The notes under the pieces are model-generated. The model saw nothing but the letters and a program-made list of their open reading frames with translations, ran no database searches and had not been told where the DNA came from. A stretch of 64,000 nucleotides of DNA, from the NCBI RefSeq assembly GCF_030344915.1, contig NZ_CP128233.1, positions 2,232,001 to 2,296,000 on the forward strand, given 5' to 3'. Below, piece after piece: positions 28,498 to 37,932 of the stretch. The translations under genes were made by a program, and so were the position numbers. This DNA comes from Neopusillimonas aromaticivorans. Its GTDB lineage: Bacteria; Pseudomonadota; Gammaproteobacteria; Burkholderiales; Burkholderiaceae_B. Positions within the stretch are counted from its first letter, which is position 1; each line of letters begins with the position of its first letter.

Positions 28498-29224
28498 GCA
28501 CACCAGCGCACAATATCGCAGCTTACGTTTAAGCGCCATCGGCCGTGACCTTGTGGGTCTGGTCTCGCAGGCCGAGGCCAATGACCTGTCACACTTGAGC
28601 TTCGCCCAGATGCTGGCCGAGCACGAAATTGCCGAACGCACCCGCAGCCGTATCAGTCGCCACCACCGCCAGGCCGGTCTACCCTTGGACAAGCATCTGG
28701 AGGACTTCGACTACCGCCATCAGACCACGATCACCAAGCGTCAGGTCAATGCGTTGCTGGACTTCGGGTTTATCGATAATCGCGAGAACGTGGTCTTCAT
28801 CGGCCCGCCCGGTGTGGGCAAGACCCATCTGGCCATTGGGATTGGCCAGAAAGCGATCCAGGCGGGCTACAAAGTGTTATTCCGCACCGCGCTTGATCTG
28901 GTGGAAGACTTGGAGCTGGCCGAGATGAAAGGCGAGCTCAAAAAACGGATCAGCCAGCTGGCCAAATTCGATATGTTGATCATTGATGAACTCGGCTATT
29001 TACCCATGACGGCTCAGGCCCGGTTCAACTTGTTCCAGCTCGTGAATGCGCTGTACGAGTACCGATCCATCATCCTGACCACCAACAAAGACTTCACCGA
29101 TTGGGGTGAGTTCTTCCATCACGATAACGTGGCCATCCCGATCATTGACCGCGTTATCCATCACTCAAACATCTTTATGCTGGGAGGCGAGAGCTACCGA
29201 CTGAAGCAGAAAACATCCAGTTAA
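28484..29224 (+). CDS. istB: IS21-family helper ATPase IstB
   Basis: The 246-residue AAA+ protein is related to DnaC/DnaA. Walker A is GPPGVGKTHLAIG near residue 105, Walker B is MLIIDELGYLP near residue 165, and ILTTNKDFTDWGE is the family motif. It loads IstA at target DNA and gives target immunity. Its start overlaps the istA end by 14 bases, which suggests coupled translation. Confidence 0.96.
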   Translation: MSQLEHTSAQYRSLRLSAIGRDLVGLVSQAEANDLSHLSFAQMLAEHEIAERTRSRISRHHRQAGLPLDKHLEDFDYRHQTTITKRQVNALLDFGFIDNRENVVFIGPPGVGKTHLAIGIGQKAIQAGYKVLFRTALDLVEDLELAEMKGELKKRISQLAKFDMLIIDELGYLPMTAQARFNLFQLVNALYEYRSIILTTNKDFTDWGEFFHHDNVAIPIIDRVIHHSNIFMLGGESYRLKQKTSS

Positions 29225-29285
29225 CAAACAATGGGTGGGTCAATTTTATTGGCCAAAAGTGGGTCAAAAATAATGGCCATTGACA

Positions 29286-29290
29286 ATCAC
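29286..29290. repeat. IS21 target-site duplication, right copy
   Basis: ATCAC directly after the right end of the IS21-family element; matches 26834-26838. Confidence 0.85.
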
Positions 29291-29440
29291 ATCGGCCCCC
29301 AGCCAGCGGATGGGTGATGGCGTTGAACCGGTACCATTTTTTTGGGCCGGCGATACAGGCGGTGCGGGAACGAGGTCTTCTGTGGTGGCGCGGTTGCGCA
29401 GATGATGTAAGGTCGCCACCAGTCGGGATGTAAGGTTCAT
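29286..29440 (-). pseudogene. 5' part of gene split by IS21
   Basis: The ATG at 29440 has an AGAGG ribosome site; an alternative start at 29467 adds nine Arg/Lys-rich residues. The part encodes about 51 residues (MNLTSRLVATLHHLRNRATT, then a Pro/Ser/Thr-rich linker and SPIRWLGADVI) before the IS. It joins in frame to 26521-26833. In the present state translation runs into the IS and stops within it. The 230 bases between this start and the RelB-like gene hold only the relBE operator region. Confidence 0.7.
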
Positions 29441-29632
29441 GTCTCGCCGCCTCTTTTTTATACGCACTTGAATAAGTGCTATTTGGAATAAAAATTGTAT
29501 TTATGAGGCGCGACGATCTGTGTCGCAAGTGTGACCTGTTCAATGCGGGCAAGTGCCGTTGCCGTCAGTGTTTGGCTGCATGGCAGGCTATGACCGGAAC
29601 AACAGTTTAAATATGGCTTTTGGTATTTATGC

Positions 29633-29653
29633 AATACAATGAATGCATGTATT
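29633..29653. promoter_or_regulatory. operator-like palindrome before the RelBE pair
   Basis: AATACA (29633-29638), nine bases, TGTATT (29648-29653): a perfect inverted repeat ending 17 bases before the antitoxin ATG. Type II antitoxins of the ribbon-helix-helix class repress their own operon at such sites. Binding is inferred. Confidence 0.5.
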
Positions 29654-29670
29654 CACTAGAGGATTTATTT

Positions 29671-29898
29671 ATGGCGACTTCTATACGTCTCTCTCAAGAT
29701 ATAGAGCAACGGCTTGATTTCCTCGCATCAAGCACTGGCCGCACCAAGGCATACTATTTGCGGGAAATCATAGAGCAGGGGATTGAGGACATGGAGGACT
29801 ATTACCTGGCTGCCGACGCACTGGAACGTGTCCGCAAGGGGCAAGAGCAGGTGCATTCCGCTGCCGATGTAAGGAAAGATCTTGGTCTGGACGATTGA
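29671..29898 (+). CDS. RelB-like ribbon-helix-helix antitoxin
   Basis: The 75-residue protein starts MATSIRLSQDIEQRLDFLASSTGRTKAYYLREIIEQGIEDM, a clear ribbon-helix-helix DNA-binding domain. The C-terminal half should bind and neutralise the toxin. The ATG at 29671 has an AGAGGA site; an upstream in-frame start at 29620 overlaps the operator and was not used. It overlaps the toxin gene by 17 bases. Confidence 0.85.
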   Translation: MATSIRLSQDIEQRLDFLASSTGRTKAYYLREIIEQGIEDMEDYYLAADALERVRKGQEQVHSAADVRKDLGLDD

Positions 29899-30148
29899 GT
29901 ACACCGAAACAGCCAAGGGACAGCTCCGAAAGCTTGATAAACAAACGGCGCGGCGCATCGTCGACTACATGGATGAGCGCATTGCCGGGCTGGATAACCC
30001 GCGCAGCACGGGCAAGGCGTTGACCGGCCCCCTTGGCGGTCTCTGGCGTTATCGTGTAGGTGACTGTCGGATAATTTGTGACATTCAAGACGGTGAATTG
30101 CGTGTCCTTGTGGTGCAGGTTGGCAACCGGAGCGCGATCTACCAATAG
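29882..30148 (+). CDS. RelE/ParE-superfamily toxin
   Basis: The 88-residue protein has the RelE/ParE fold pattern: WTIEYTETAKGQLRKLDKQTARRIVDYMDERI, then GLWRYRVGDCRIICDIQDGELRVLVVQVGNRSAIY. The arginine-rich RYRVGDCRI strand is typical of the RelE/StbE group, which cleave mRNA in the ribosome. The start is TTG with an AAGGAAAG site inside the antitoxin gene. With the RelB-like gene it forms a complete type II toxin-antitoxin pair. Confidence 0.87.
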   Translation: MVWTIEYTETAKGQLRKLDKQTARRIVDYMDERIAGLDNPRSTGKALTGPLGGLWRYRVGDCRIICDIQDGELRVLVVQVGNRSAIYQ

Positions 30149-30258
30149 ATCTTCCAATAATTTCAGTGATTCATGTCGGGGCCTTCACGGTCTCGCTGAG
30201 CTTGGCGCAAATTCAGGTATAAAGCCCATTACAGTTTCTCTCCTGCACTTCTGAAATC

Positions 30259-31217
30259 ATGACCATTCGTCCCGCCACCGGCAATACGCTCAAACTTTCT
30301 CTGGAGCTCTTGAAGCGAATCCCCCGCCACAGGTACGTGACGGCGGCAGAATTGCACCGTCAGCTTGAGGCGGCGGGTATTGTGCGTACACGGCGCAGCA
30401 TTGAACGACAACTCGAGCAGTTAAGCCTCGAGTTCGAGATTGAACGGGATGACCGCAGCAAACCCTACGGGTATCGCTGGAGGAGCCATGCACAGGGCTT
30501 TTCGCTACCCATGTTGAATGAGCAAGAGTCCTTGTTGCTGGCGTTGGCCCAGCGGTATTTGCAGAATTTGCTGCCGGCGTCGGTGATGCAGTCGATGGAA
30601 GGTTTTTCTTTCAGGCGCGCACCAACCTGCTGGGTCAGGCGACGCCAAAACCGGAAACCCAGTGGCTGAACAAGGTCAGGGTGGTTGATGTGACGCAGCC
30701 GTTGCTGCCGCCTGTGATTCCTGCGGTTGTCTTCGAGGCGGTAACAACGGCGTTGTATCAGAACCGTTGGCTGACGATCGGGTATCAGAACGCGGCGGGC
30801 AAGCAGGCGGAATATCGGGTGATGCCGCTGGGCCTGGCGCAGCAGGGGCCACGGTTGTATCTGGTGTGTCGTTTCGAGGGTTACGACAATGAGCGCAGCA
30901 TTGCGCTGCATCGCATCCAGCAGGCAACGGTGTCGGGGTTGGGCTTTACCCCGCCGCCCGAATTCAGTCTGGAGCGTTATGATGCCGATGGCCGTTTTGG
31001 CTTTGGTGAAGGTGCCAAAATTCGCCTGTCGTTCAATATCACCAAAGAAGCGGGTTACCACTTGCTCGAATCCGGGTTGTCGGCGGATCAGGTGGTTGAG
31101 GAAACCGGGGCTGGTTATCGCATTCAGGCAACGGTGGTTGATTCAGCCCAGTTGCAGTGGTGGCTGAACGGTTTTGGCGATCAGGTGTGGGGTGTTGAAA
31201 AAGTGGCCGTCCATTAA
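30259..31217 (+). CDS. WYL-domain transcriptional regulator
   Basis: After one repair the protein is 319 residues. It has an N-terminal winged helix (YVTAAELHRQLEAAGIVRTRRSIERQLEQLS, residues 27-57), a central WYL domain (WLTIGYQNAAGKQAEYRVMPLGLAQQGPRLYLVCRFEG) and a C-terminal WCX-like region. The frame breaks near 30605 at a T run; one T restores MEGFFFQARTNLLGQ. WYL regulators bind nucleotide-like ligands, and many control anti-phage loci (BrxR, CapW) or DNA repair. Its targets are unknown; it stands alone next to the RelBE pair at the edge of the accessory region. Confidence 0.82.
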
Positions 31218-31427
31218 AGGGATGCGTGGGTGCGTGTTACTACTCATTGATAGAACGGTGTTTTTTTCATCAAAAACACAGCGCAAGGAAGACCGGACCC
31301 GCCGGCTGCCAAACCACCAGCTGGCTTTGATCGCGTCGCGGCGGGCTTCAAGTACGTTGTTATTTACGTCAACGTGCCAGCCGCAAGACTGCAAGGCGTG
31401 GCTGATGGATTCGACAAGTGCCTGCAT
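31143..31427 (-). CDS. possible small protein of unknown function
   Basis: An open frame starts at an ATG (31427) with a GGGGAG site 2-3 bases upstream. The first 55 residues look protein-like (ISHALQSCGWHVDVNNNVLEARRDAIKASWWFGSRRVRSSLRCVFDEK). The rest overlaps the convergent WYL gene by 75 bases and looks less so. An A7 run near 31265 could hide a frame error, so the true end is uncertain. I recognise no family. It is the only candidate in the 284-base gap before minE. Confidence 0.35.
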   Translation of the reverse strand: MQALVESISHALQSCGWHVDVNNNVLEARRDAIKASWWFGSRRVRSSLRCVFDEKNTVLSMSSNTHPRIPLMDGHFFNTPHLIAKTVQPPLQLG

Positions 31428-31501
31428 ATCTCCCCGCCTTTATTCCCGGTCGCTACCAGAAACAGCTTTACCAGAAAGCGACCTGAACCCACGCAAACCA
31501 A

Positions 31502-31767
31502 TTAACGTCGCCCTTCGCTTTGCGGCATTTCGATTTTCACTTCAAGCACCTCAAGCGAATCGTGCCGGTCAAGATTGACCTTGATGTCTTCAGGGTTGAT
31601 CTTGATGTACTTTGAAATGACCTCGAGCAATTCGCGTTGCAGTTCGGGCATGAAATCAGGCTCGGTGCTGTCGTCGCCCCGTTCATTGATCAGGATCAGT
31701 TGCAGACGATCTTTCGCCACACTGGCCGATGTTTTTTCTGACCCAGTAAAAAAGACAAGAAAGACAT
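31502..31767 (-). CDS. minE: cell-division topological factor MinE
   Basis: After adding one A in the run near 31733 the protein is 88 residues: an N-terminal amphipathic part (MSFLSFLLGQKK), then SVAKDRLQLILINERG, the MinD-stimulating region. A C-terminal topological-specificity domain follows. It displaces MinD from the membrane and so places the division site at mid-cell. It starts one base after the minD stop (TAATATG), so the min genes form one operon in the order minC-minD-minE. Confidence 0.93.
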
Positions 31768-31768
31768 A

Positions 31769-32583
31769 TTACTTACCCCCGAACAGCCGTTTCAGCAAGC
31801 CAGGCTTTTCGTAGTCGGTAAAGCGCAAGGGTGTTTCTTCACCCAGATAGCGGGACACCACATCTTGATAGGCCTGGGCGACGTCAGAGTCACGCATGTG
31901 AATTGCCGGCACCCCTGGTTTGAGGCTTGCAGAACAATTTCGGATTCGGGAATGACACCGATAAGCTTGATGCGCAAGATGTCTTCAATGTCTTTCAAAG
32001 ACAGCATTTCGCCATCGGCAACGCGTTTGGGGTTGTAGCGCGTGAGCAGCAGATACTCTTTGATGGGTTCGTCGCTATGAATCGCGCGGTGCGATTTCGA
32101 TGACAAAATACCCAGAATCCGGTCAGAGTCGCGTACCGACGAGACTTCAGGGTTGGTGACCACAATGGCGTCATCGGCGAAATACGAGGCCATCAGGGCA
32201 CCGGTTTCGATACCCGCCGGCGAGTCGCACACAATGTATTCAAACCCCATGGCTTTCAGGTCGTTCAGGGTTTTCTCAACGCCTTCTTTGGTCAGTGCAT
32301 CTTTGTCGCGGGTTTGCGAGGCCGGCAAAATGTAAAGGTTTTCAAGTTGCTTGTCGCGGATCAGGGCTTGTTTCAGGGTGGCTTCGCCTTGAATGACGTT
32401 GACGAAGTCGTAGACGACCCGGCGTTCACACCCCATGATCAGGTCGAGGTTGCGCAGGCCGACGTCAAAGTCGATGACCACAGTTTTGTGGCCGCGCATG
32501 GCCAGCCCCGATGAAAAACTGGCGCTGGTGGTTGTTTTGCCCACACCGCCTTTGCCGGAAGTCACTACAACAATTCGCGCCAT
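31769..32583 (-). CDS. minD: septum-site determining ATPase MinD
   Basis: The protein (271 residues after repair) is a deviant Walker A ATPase (VVTSGKGGVGKTTTSASF, residues 5-22). The family segment GLRNLDLIMGCERRVVYDFVNV is present, as is a C-terminal membrane-targeting helix (EKPGLLKRLFGGK). The frame breaks near 31916 in GGGG; one G restores NQGVPAIHMRDSDVAQAYQD. It binds the membrane with ATP, recruits MinC, and is cycled by MinE. Confidence 0.95.
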
Positions 32584-32660
32584 GACGATCTCAATCCCTT
32601 AATAGTGTTCTGTAAAGCGTCTAATCGTAAAGCAAAATGCAGGCCGTTAGTGCACTGCTT

Positions 32661-33540
32661 CTACCCTTTAGTACCTACCGGCACAATCTGTAATGTTTCA
32701 CCCCCAAATGCACTATGGCGGGCTGGTCCAGTACCTGTGGGTCCAGTGCAGATTCTATAACACGGTAAACCCCGGCAATCGCCAGCAGTTCAGGGTCAAG
32801 CTGGGTGGTGAAAATACGGGCCGATGTATTGCCGCGTGCACCGGCCATAGCTTTGCCGCGCAGCGGGCCGTAGACGTGGATGTTGCCATCGGCAATCACC
32901 TCAGCCCCTGGCTGACCATACCCACCACAATCAGGTCGGCATTGCGCGCATAAATGCGCTGGCCGGAACGCAACGGACGGTCGATGATCATGGGCGGTGC
33001 TGCGGTATCGGCGGCGTCGTTTCCTGCGGTCGCGGCGGTGCTGCCCAAACTGGTGCTGGTTGATTCGTTGGATGATGTTCCGGTGCTAGCGGGCTCACCT
33101 GGATGGATGCCGACCGTTTCGGTGGGTAGCGTCGTGGTGCCGGCCGGATCAATTGCGGATGCCGGTGCAGCGACAACTGGTGATGCGGTTGCGGGTGAGG
33201 GCATGGCGCGGGCCACCCCGTGCGACAAGTCGACGGCTTCCAGGCCAACCTTACGGGCCTGCTCGAGGTTTGCTGCATTGCCCACCGCGCCTATGGGGCG
33301 TAATCGGTGCTGGCGAAGTGCATCAACGAACGCCGGCCAGTCGATGGTGTCGGCCAGCCCCGAGGTGTCGACGACAACGGGTTCGTCTTCAAAAACCCCC
33401 GGCATCGGTCATCCGACGGTCAAGGGTTTCGAGTAGCTCGTTCAGGTTGGCGCTGTGCAGTACAACACGTACGGCATAAAGGGTTGCACTCTTGAAGTCG
33501 AGTGCTGAAGTGTCTTTGGAGAAGAGGAGGCGTCAGTCAC
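32661..33540 (-). CDS. minC: septum-site determining protein MinC
   Basis: The N-terminal FtsZ-inhibiting domain begins near ALDFKSATLYAVRVVLHSANLNELL. A long Ala/Pro/Ser/Thr-rich linker follows, then the C-terminal MinD-binding beta-helix (RSGQRIYARNADLIVVG, DGNIHVYGPLRGKAMAGARG). Five run repairs are needed: near 33500 (A), 33400 (G and T), 32913 (G) and 32700 (G). With these the length is 294 residues, ending at 32661. The GTG start at 33540 is tentative because no clear ribosome site is seen. Confidence 0.88.
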
Positions 33541-33646
33541 GGCGTAAACGAAGGGAGCCAGAAGGGAGGGTGTGGACGGGGCCACAGGCAAACTGCGGCT
33601 ATTGTGCCCTGAGTTGCAAGGGGTGCAATGCACCCCTTTAACGTGC

Positions 33647-35401
33647 CTAAACCCAGGTGTCGCGCAGCGTGACGGCCCGGTTTAAAACCGGCTTTTCAGG
33701 CGTCGATTCAACGCGGTCGGCCACGAAAAACCCCAGCCGTTCAAACTGCCAGATTTTATCCGGCGCGGCCACCGTTCCGGGTTCGAGCCAGCCCTGCACG
33801 ACCTGGCAGGAGTCAGGGTTGATAGCGTCAAGAAAGTTCTTGTCGCCGGCGTCGGGGTGCGGGTCGGAAAACAGGCGGTCGTACAACCGGATTTCGGCCG
33901 GGACGGCGTGTGCGACGCTGACCCATGTAATGTTGCCCTTGACCTTGACCGATGAAGCCCCCGGCGTGCCGCTTTTGGTGTCGGGCAGGTATTCGGCATG
34001 CACTTCCACAATGTGGCCGTTTTCGTCTTTCACGCAGCCGGTGCAGGTGACGATGTAACCGTATTTCAGGCGCACGGTGTTGCCCGGGAACAGACGGAAA
34101 TATTTCTTGGGTGGTTCTTCGCGGAAATCATCGCGCTCGATCCAGAGTTCACGACTGAACGGGAATTCGCGTTGTGGCCCTTCTGGGTTGTGCGGGTTCA
34201 GCGGTGCGTGACACAGTTCGGTCTGGCCTTCCGGGTAGTTTGTGATGACCAGCTTTACCGGGTCGAGTACGGCCACGCTGCGGTCGGCAATGGGGTCCAG
34301 GTCGTCGCGCAGGGCTTGTTCAAGAATGCTGTAATCAATGCGTGAGTCAGCCTTCGACACCCCCAGCCGTTCGCAGAACAGCCGGATGGCTGCCGGTGTG
34401 TAGCCGCGACGACGCAGCCCGGCCAGGGTGGGCAGGCGGGGTCATCCCAACCCTTGACGTGGCCTTCACGCACCAGCTCCAGCAGCTTGCGCTTGCTGGT
34501 GACGACGTAGCTGAGATTCAGGCGGGCAAACTCGTACTGGTGCGGCAGGGGTTCTGCCAGCTCGCCCAGTTCAACCAGACGAGCCAGGATCCAGTCGTAG
34601 AACGGCCGCTGGTCTTCGAATTCAAGGGTGCAGATACTGTGGGTGATGCCTTCAAGGGCGTCTTCAACCGGGTGGGCCCAGGTGTACATCGGGTAAATGC
34701 ACCAGGCATCGCCGGTACGGTGGTGGTGGGCATGACGAATGCGGTACAGCACGGGGTCGCGCATATTCATGTTGGGCGAACCCATGTCGATCCTGGCGCG
34801 CAGGGCCATGCTGCCATCGGGGTGCTTGCCGTCACGCATTTCCTGCAGCAGCCGCAATGACTCTTCGGCCGGACGGTCACGCCAGGGTGAGTTCGTGCCT
34901 TTGTCTGTCAGGGTGCCGCGTGTTGCCCGCATCTGTTCGGGGCTTTGCTCGTCAACATAGGCGTAGCCCCTTTGATCAGGGACTGCGCGAAACCGTACAT
35001 GGTTTCGAAGTAGTCACTGGCGTAATACAGGTTGGATTCGCCGTTGTTTTCCCAGTTGAAGCCTAGCCACTTCACCGTGTCGATAATGGCCTGGACGTAT
35101 TCCGTGTCTTCTTTTTCGGGATTGGTGTCATCGAAACGCAGGTGGCAGGCCCCTGGTAAGCTTGCGCCAGACCGAAGTTCAGGCAAATGCTTTTGGCGTG
35201 ACCGATGTGCAGATAGCCGTTGGGTTCGGGTGGGAAACGGGTGCGTATTTTTGCGACATCGGGCTCGCCCTGTTGCTGGACTGCGGCCGGGCCAGGCTTG
35301 CCTGCCCAGCGTTTTCCCGCAAAGCGGTTGTTGGCCAGATCATGGTCAATGATGGTGCGCAGAAAATTGGATGGGGCTGGAGTGCTGGATTCGGTCGTCA
35401 T
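33647..35401 (-). CDS. glnS: glutaminyl-tRNA synthetase
   Basis: The class I synthetase (585 residues after repair) has the HIGH-type motif FPPEPNGYLHIGHAKSI near residue 45. The KMSKS-type loop is represented by VVTSKRKLLELV, and the C-terminal anticodon-binding barrels follow. Three repairs are needed, all one base short: near 35152 (GGGG, restores AYQGACHLRFDDTNP), 34967 (GGGG, restores IKGGYAYVDEQSPEQ) and 34440 (CCCC, restores DDPRLPTLAGLRRRGY). It charges tRNA-Gln directly and is essential where present, a strong sign that the breaks are sequence errors. Confidence 0.94.
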
Positions 35402-35527
35402 AAACACGGGCGCAAAGGCGCAATACAAAAGGTGCAAGAGCAAAAGAGGCATTTTGCCACGTTCCAGACCATTTGCCTGTCGGGCGGTCCGCGGTTAGCA
35501 TTATGTGGCCTTCAATTTTGGTAGATC

Positions 35528-36868
35528 ATGACGAATTCGCCGCTTTGGCTTTCCCAGACCCAGTTCTTTTTCAGCCTGGGCTTCCTGGGGTTGTTCCTGT
35601 TGACACAAACCGGGCTGGCCTGGGTGCTTGTGTATTTCAAGCTGCGCGGGCGGGGCGGGGTGCAGTCGCGCTATGTCACGGCCTATCGGTTCTGGGTGCG
35701 TGTGTTTGCTTTGGCCATCATTATGGTCATGGCCGCGGCAGTGCCTGTCTTTCTTCAGTTCGGCAGTCTATGGCCTGGGCTGATGGGGAAAATCGGTAAT
35801 GTCGCCAGCCCGTTGCTGGCCGTTACTCTCTTGACGGTCTTCGTTTTCAAATCCTGTTTTCTCGGGCCAATGCTGTTTGGTCAGCGACGGATGTCGGATA
35901 CGGCCCATACCCTGATGGTGATGCTGGTTGCCACGGGTTCAACCCTTGCGCTGCTCTGGGTACTGATGCTGTTCGCCTGGCTGCAGGCGCCTGTCGGGGC
36001 CGCGTTGGTTGAGGGTGAATATCAGGTTTCCGATTGGCATGCCATTGTGTTCAATCCGGTGTTTTTCGTTTTTGCGGCACTGGCGGGCGTCATCGCGATG
36101 CTAACGGCCGGGTTGATGCTCATGGGGGTGACTGCGCGCCAGTCTTTGCATCATGTCATTGATGAGGCCGATCGCAGTGTGTTCAAAACCGGGCTGGTCC
36201 TGTCGGTTGCAGGGTCGGTGGCCTTGTTTGTCGTGATGGCGGTTTACGGTGTTCAGGTGGCCGGACATCAACCGGCCAAAGCTGCTGCGACGGCTGCGTA
36301 TTGGGTGTCGGGCTCATCACCTGACCTGACCTTGTTCGCGCTTCCCGGTACCGATCAGGCGAGCAATCAGGCTGTGGTTTCATTGCCCGGCTTGGCCCGA
36401 CCTTTTCTGGGTACTGACGACATTGGTGCAGCCATGGGGCTTGACCGGTTTGCCGGGATGCACCCGCCGGTCGCCCTTACGTTCTGGTCCTGGCGGCTTC
36501 TTGTGTTGCTGGCCGTCGCGGTGTTCTTTCTCAGCTGGATGACGTTGCTGTATTTGCGCGGTCGCGCCTGGGAACCTCTGGCGCTGCCCCAAGGGTGGCG
36601 AAAGTTGCTGTCGTTCTGTCAGTATGCCGGTTGGGTGGTGTTGGGGGTTGCGCTAGTGCATATCTGGTACGGGCAATTGCCGTGGGTTGTGCATGGCGCC
36701 ATCACGCTGGCCGAGGTCGCCGCCGAGCATTCCTCTGATGTGTTGTTTGCCGGGTTGCTGGCACAGGTCGTGGTTTCGGTGCTTTTGATGGCGGGTTTCA
36801 TTCAGTTATTGAATTATTCGGTGCGCTACGGGGTGGTTCCGGTAGCACGCCGCAGGGGGCGGGCATGA
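35528..36868 (+). CDS. CydA-like membrane protein lacking canonical haem ligands
   Basis: The 446-residue protein is collinear with cytochrome bd subunit I (start LSQTQFFFSLGFLG, later NPVFFVF, then WSWRLLV and YGQLPW) with about nine membrane segments and an intact frame. Compared with E. coli CydA recalled from memory, the haem ligands are replaced: His19 by Leu20, His186 by Leu185, Met393 by Leu325. Glu99 becomes Thr100 and Glu107 becomes Lys108. Quinol-site Glu257 is Ala256, although Lys252 is kept as Lys251. The GRQPW motif is GQLPW. It overlaps the CydB-like gene by 4 bases. A normal oxygen-reducing bd oxidase is therefore unlikely; its real role is unknown. Confidence 0.85.
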   Translation: MTNSPLWLSQTQFFFSLGFLGLFLLTQTGLAWVLVYFKLRGRGGVQSRYVTAYRFWVRVFALAIIMVMAAAVPVFLQFGSLWPGLMGKIGNVASPLLAVTLLTVFVFKSCFLGPMLFGQRRMSDTAHTLMVMLVATGSTLALLWVLMLFAWLQAPVGAALVEGEYQVSDWHAIVFNPVFFVFAALAGVIAMLTAGLMLMGVTARQSLHHVIDEADRSVFKTGLVLSVAGSVALFVVMAVYGVQVAGHQPAKAAATAAYWVSGSSPDLTLFALPGTDQASNQAVVSLPGLARPFLGTDDIGAAMGLDRFAGMHPPVALTFWSWRLLVLLAVAVFFLSWMTLLYLRGRAWEPLALPQGWRKLLSFCQYAGWVVLGVALVHIWYGQLPWVVHGAITLAEVAAEHSSDVLFAGLLAQVVVSVLLMAGFIQLLNYSVRYGVVPVARRRGRA

Positions 36869-37911
36869 TTGATACCCTGGTAGCCCTGCTGGGCATACAG
36901 GCCGAAGACCCGGCTTTCTGGATGCCGCTGGTCTTCATGGGCCTTTTTATGCTGTCATTGTGGCAGGTACCGTGCTTGACGGATTCGACATTGGTGTGGG
37001 GTGTCTGGTGCCGTTTGCATCGCCCGAGCTGCGCTTGCGCATGCTGGCGTTGCTAAGCCCTGGCGTGACGCCAATGAGTTCTGGTTGTTACTGGGTCTGG
37101 GGCTTTTCGTTACGGCGTTTCCTGCCGCCTGGGGCAGTGTCTTGTCGGCCCTGTATGTGCCGCTGGTGTTGCTGGGCCTTGGTGTCATGGTTCGTTCTGC
37201 GGCGTTCGAGCTGCGGATACGGGCGCCGTTGCATTTGCAAGATCGTTGGGCCCTGGCTTTTGCCTTGGGTTCCTGGCTGACGGCTTTTGCACATGGTGCT
37301 TTGCTGGGGCGTGTCGTAGTGGGCTATGAGGCGGGTTCAGCCTACTTCTGGTACGCCGGTTTTGTGGGGGTGTGTGCCATCGCGGCCTACAGTTTGCTGG
37401 GGGCGACCTGGCTCGTCATGCGCGAGCCCGGTGAGTTGCGCATTCGTGCGGCGTGGTGGGGGCGTCAGTCAGTGCGTTGGGCGGCTGCGGGTTCAGTGGC
37501 GGTTTCACTGGTGCTGGCGTTTGCCAATACCGGTGTGTTCCTGCGTTGGAGCGACGGGCCGCAGTGGACGCTTGTCGTTGGGCTATGGGTCTTTACGCTG
37601 GTGTGCTTCATGACCATTGAAATGACGCTGCAGCGTACCATTCATGCCAGTCATCGCCTGAACGGGTTGCCGTTTGTATTGACCTTGTTCATCTTTCTGG
37701 TCACGCTGGGCGGCCTGGCGTACAGTTTTTTCCGTATCTGGTGCTGGATGATATTACCCTCTGGGACGGTGCGGCTTCCGTGGAAACCTTGCGTCTGATT
37801 CTGGTTGCGGCGCTGGTGTCGTTACCCATTGCACTGGTGTTCAATATTTGGGTGTATTGGCGCATGTTTGGTGTTTCCAAAGCGCCAAAAATTCCGCGTC
37901 TGAACGTGTAG
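36865..37911 (+). CDS. CydB-like membrane protein, partner of the CydA-like protein
   Basis: After three repairs (T run near 36948, C run near 37060, T run near 37730) the protein is 349 residues with eight or nine membrane segments. Typical CydB motifs remain: VAGTVLDGFDIGVGCLVPF near residue 35 and SPWRDANEFWLLLGLGLFVTAFP near residue 70, including the Trp/Asp/Asn-Glu core. Its ATG overlaps the end of the CydA-like gene (ATGA), so the two are translationally coupled. CydB does not bind haem in known enzymes but forms the heterodimer. No cydX or cydDC gene follows; the next genes are convergent. Confidence 0.85.
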
Positions 37912-37932
37912 GCGGGGGCCGATAACGTATAT

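Larger units (their letters stand above)
26839..29285 (+). mobile_element. IS21-family insertion sequence, 2,447 bp
   Basis: The ends are inverted repeats. The left begins TGTTAATGGCCA (26839); the right, read inward, begins TGTCAATGGCCA (29285). Each end has a second inner TGGCCA plus TGACC repeat, as in IS21 multiple terminal repeats. It encodes istA and istB overlapping by 14 bases and is flanked by a 5-base duplication, ATCAC. Intact genes, a perfect duplication and an exactly repairable target suggest recent insertion. Confidence 0.95.

Noticed and set aside
31769..35401. min genes and glnS as pseudogenes because of many frame breaks
   Set aside because: Every break is a one-base run error whose repair restores the exact family motif; several genes are normally essential.
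35528..37911. ordinary cytochrome bd oxidase
   Set aside because: All axial haem ligands and the Glu99/Glu107 pair are replaced, so the usual activity cannot be assumed from homology.
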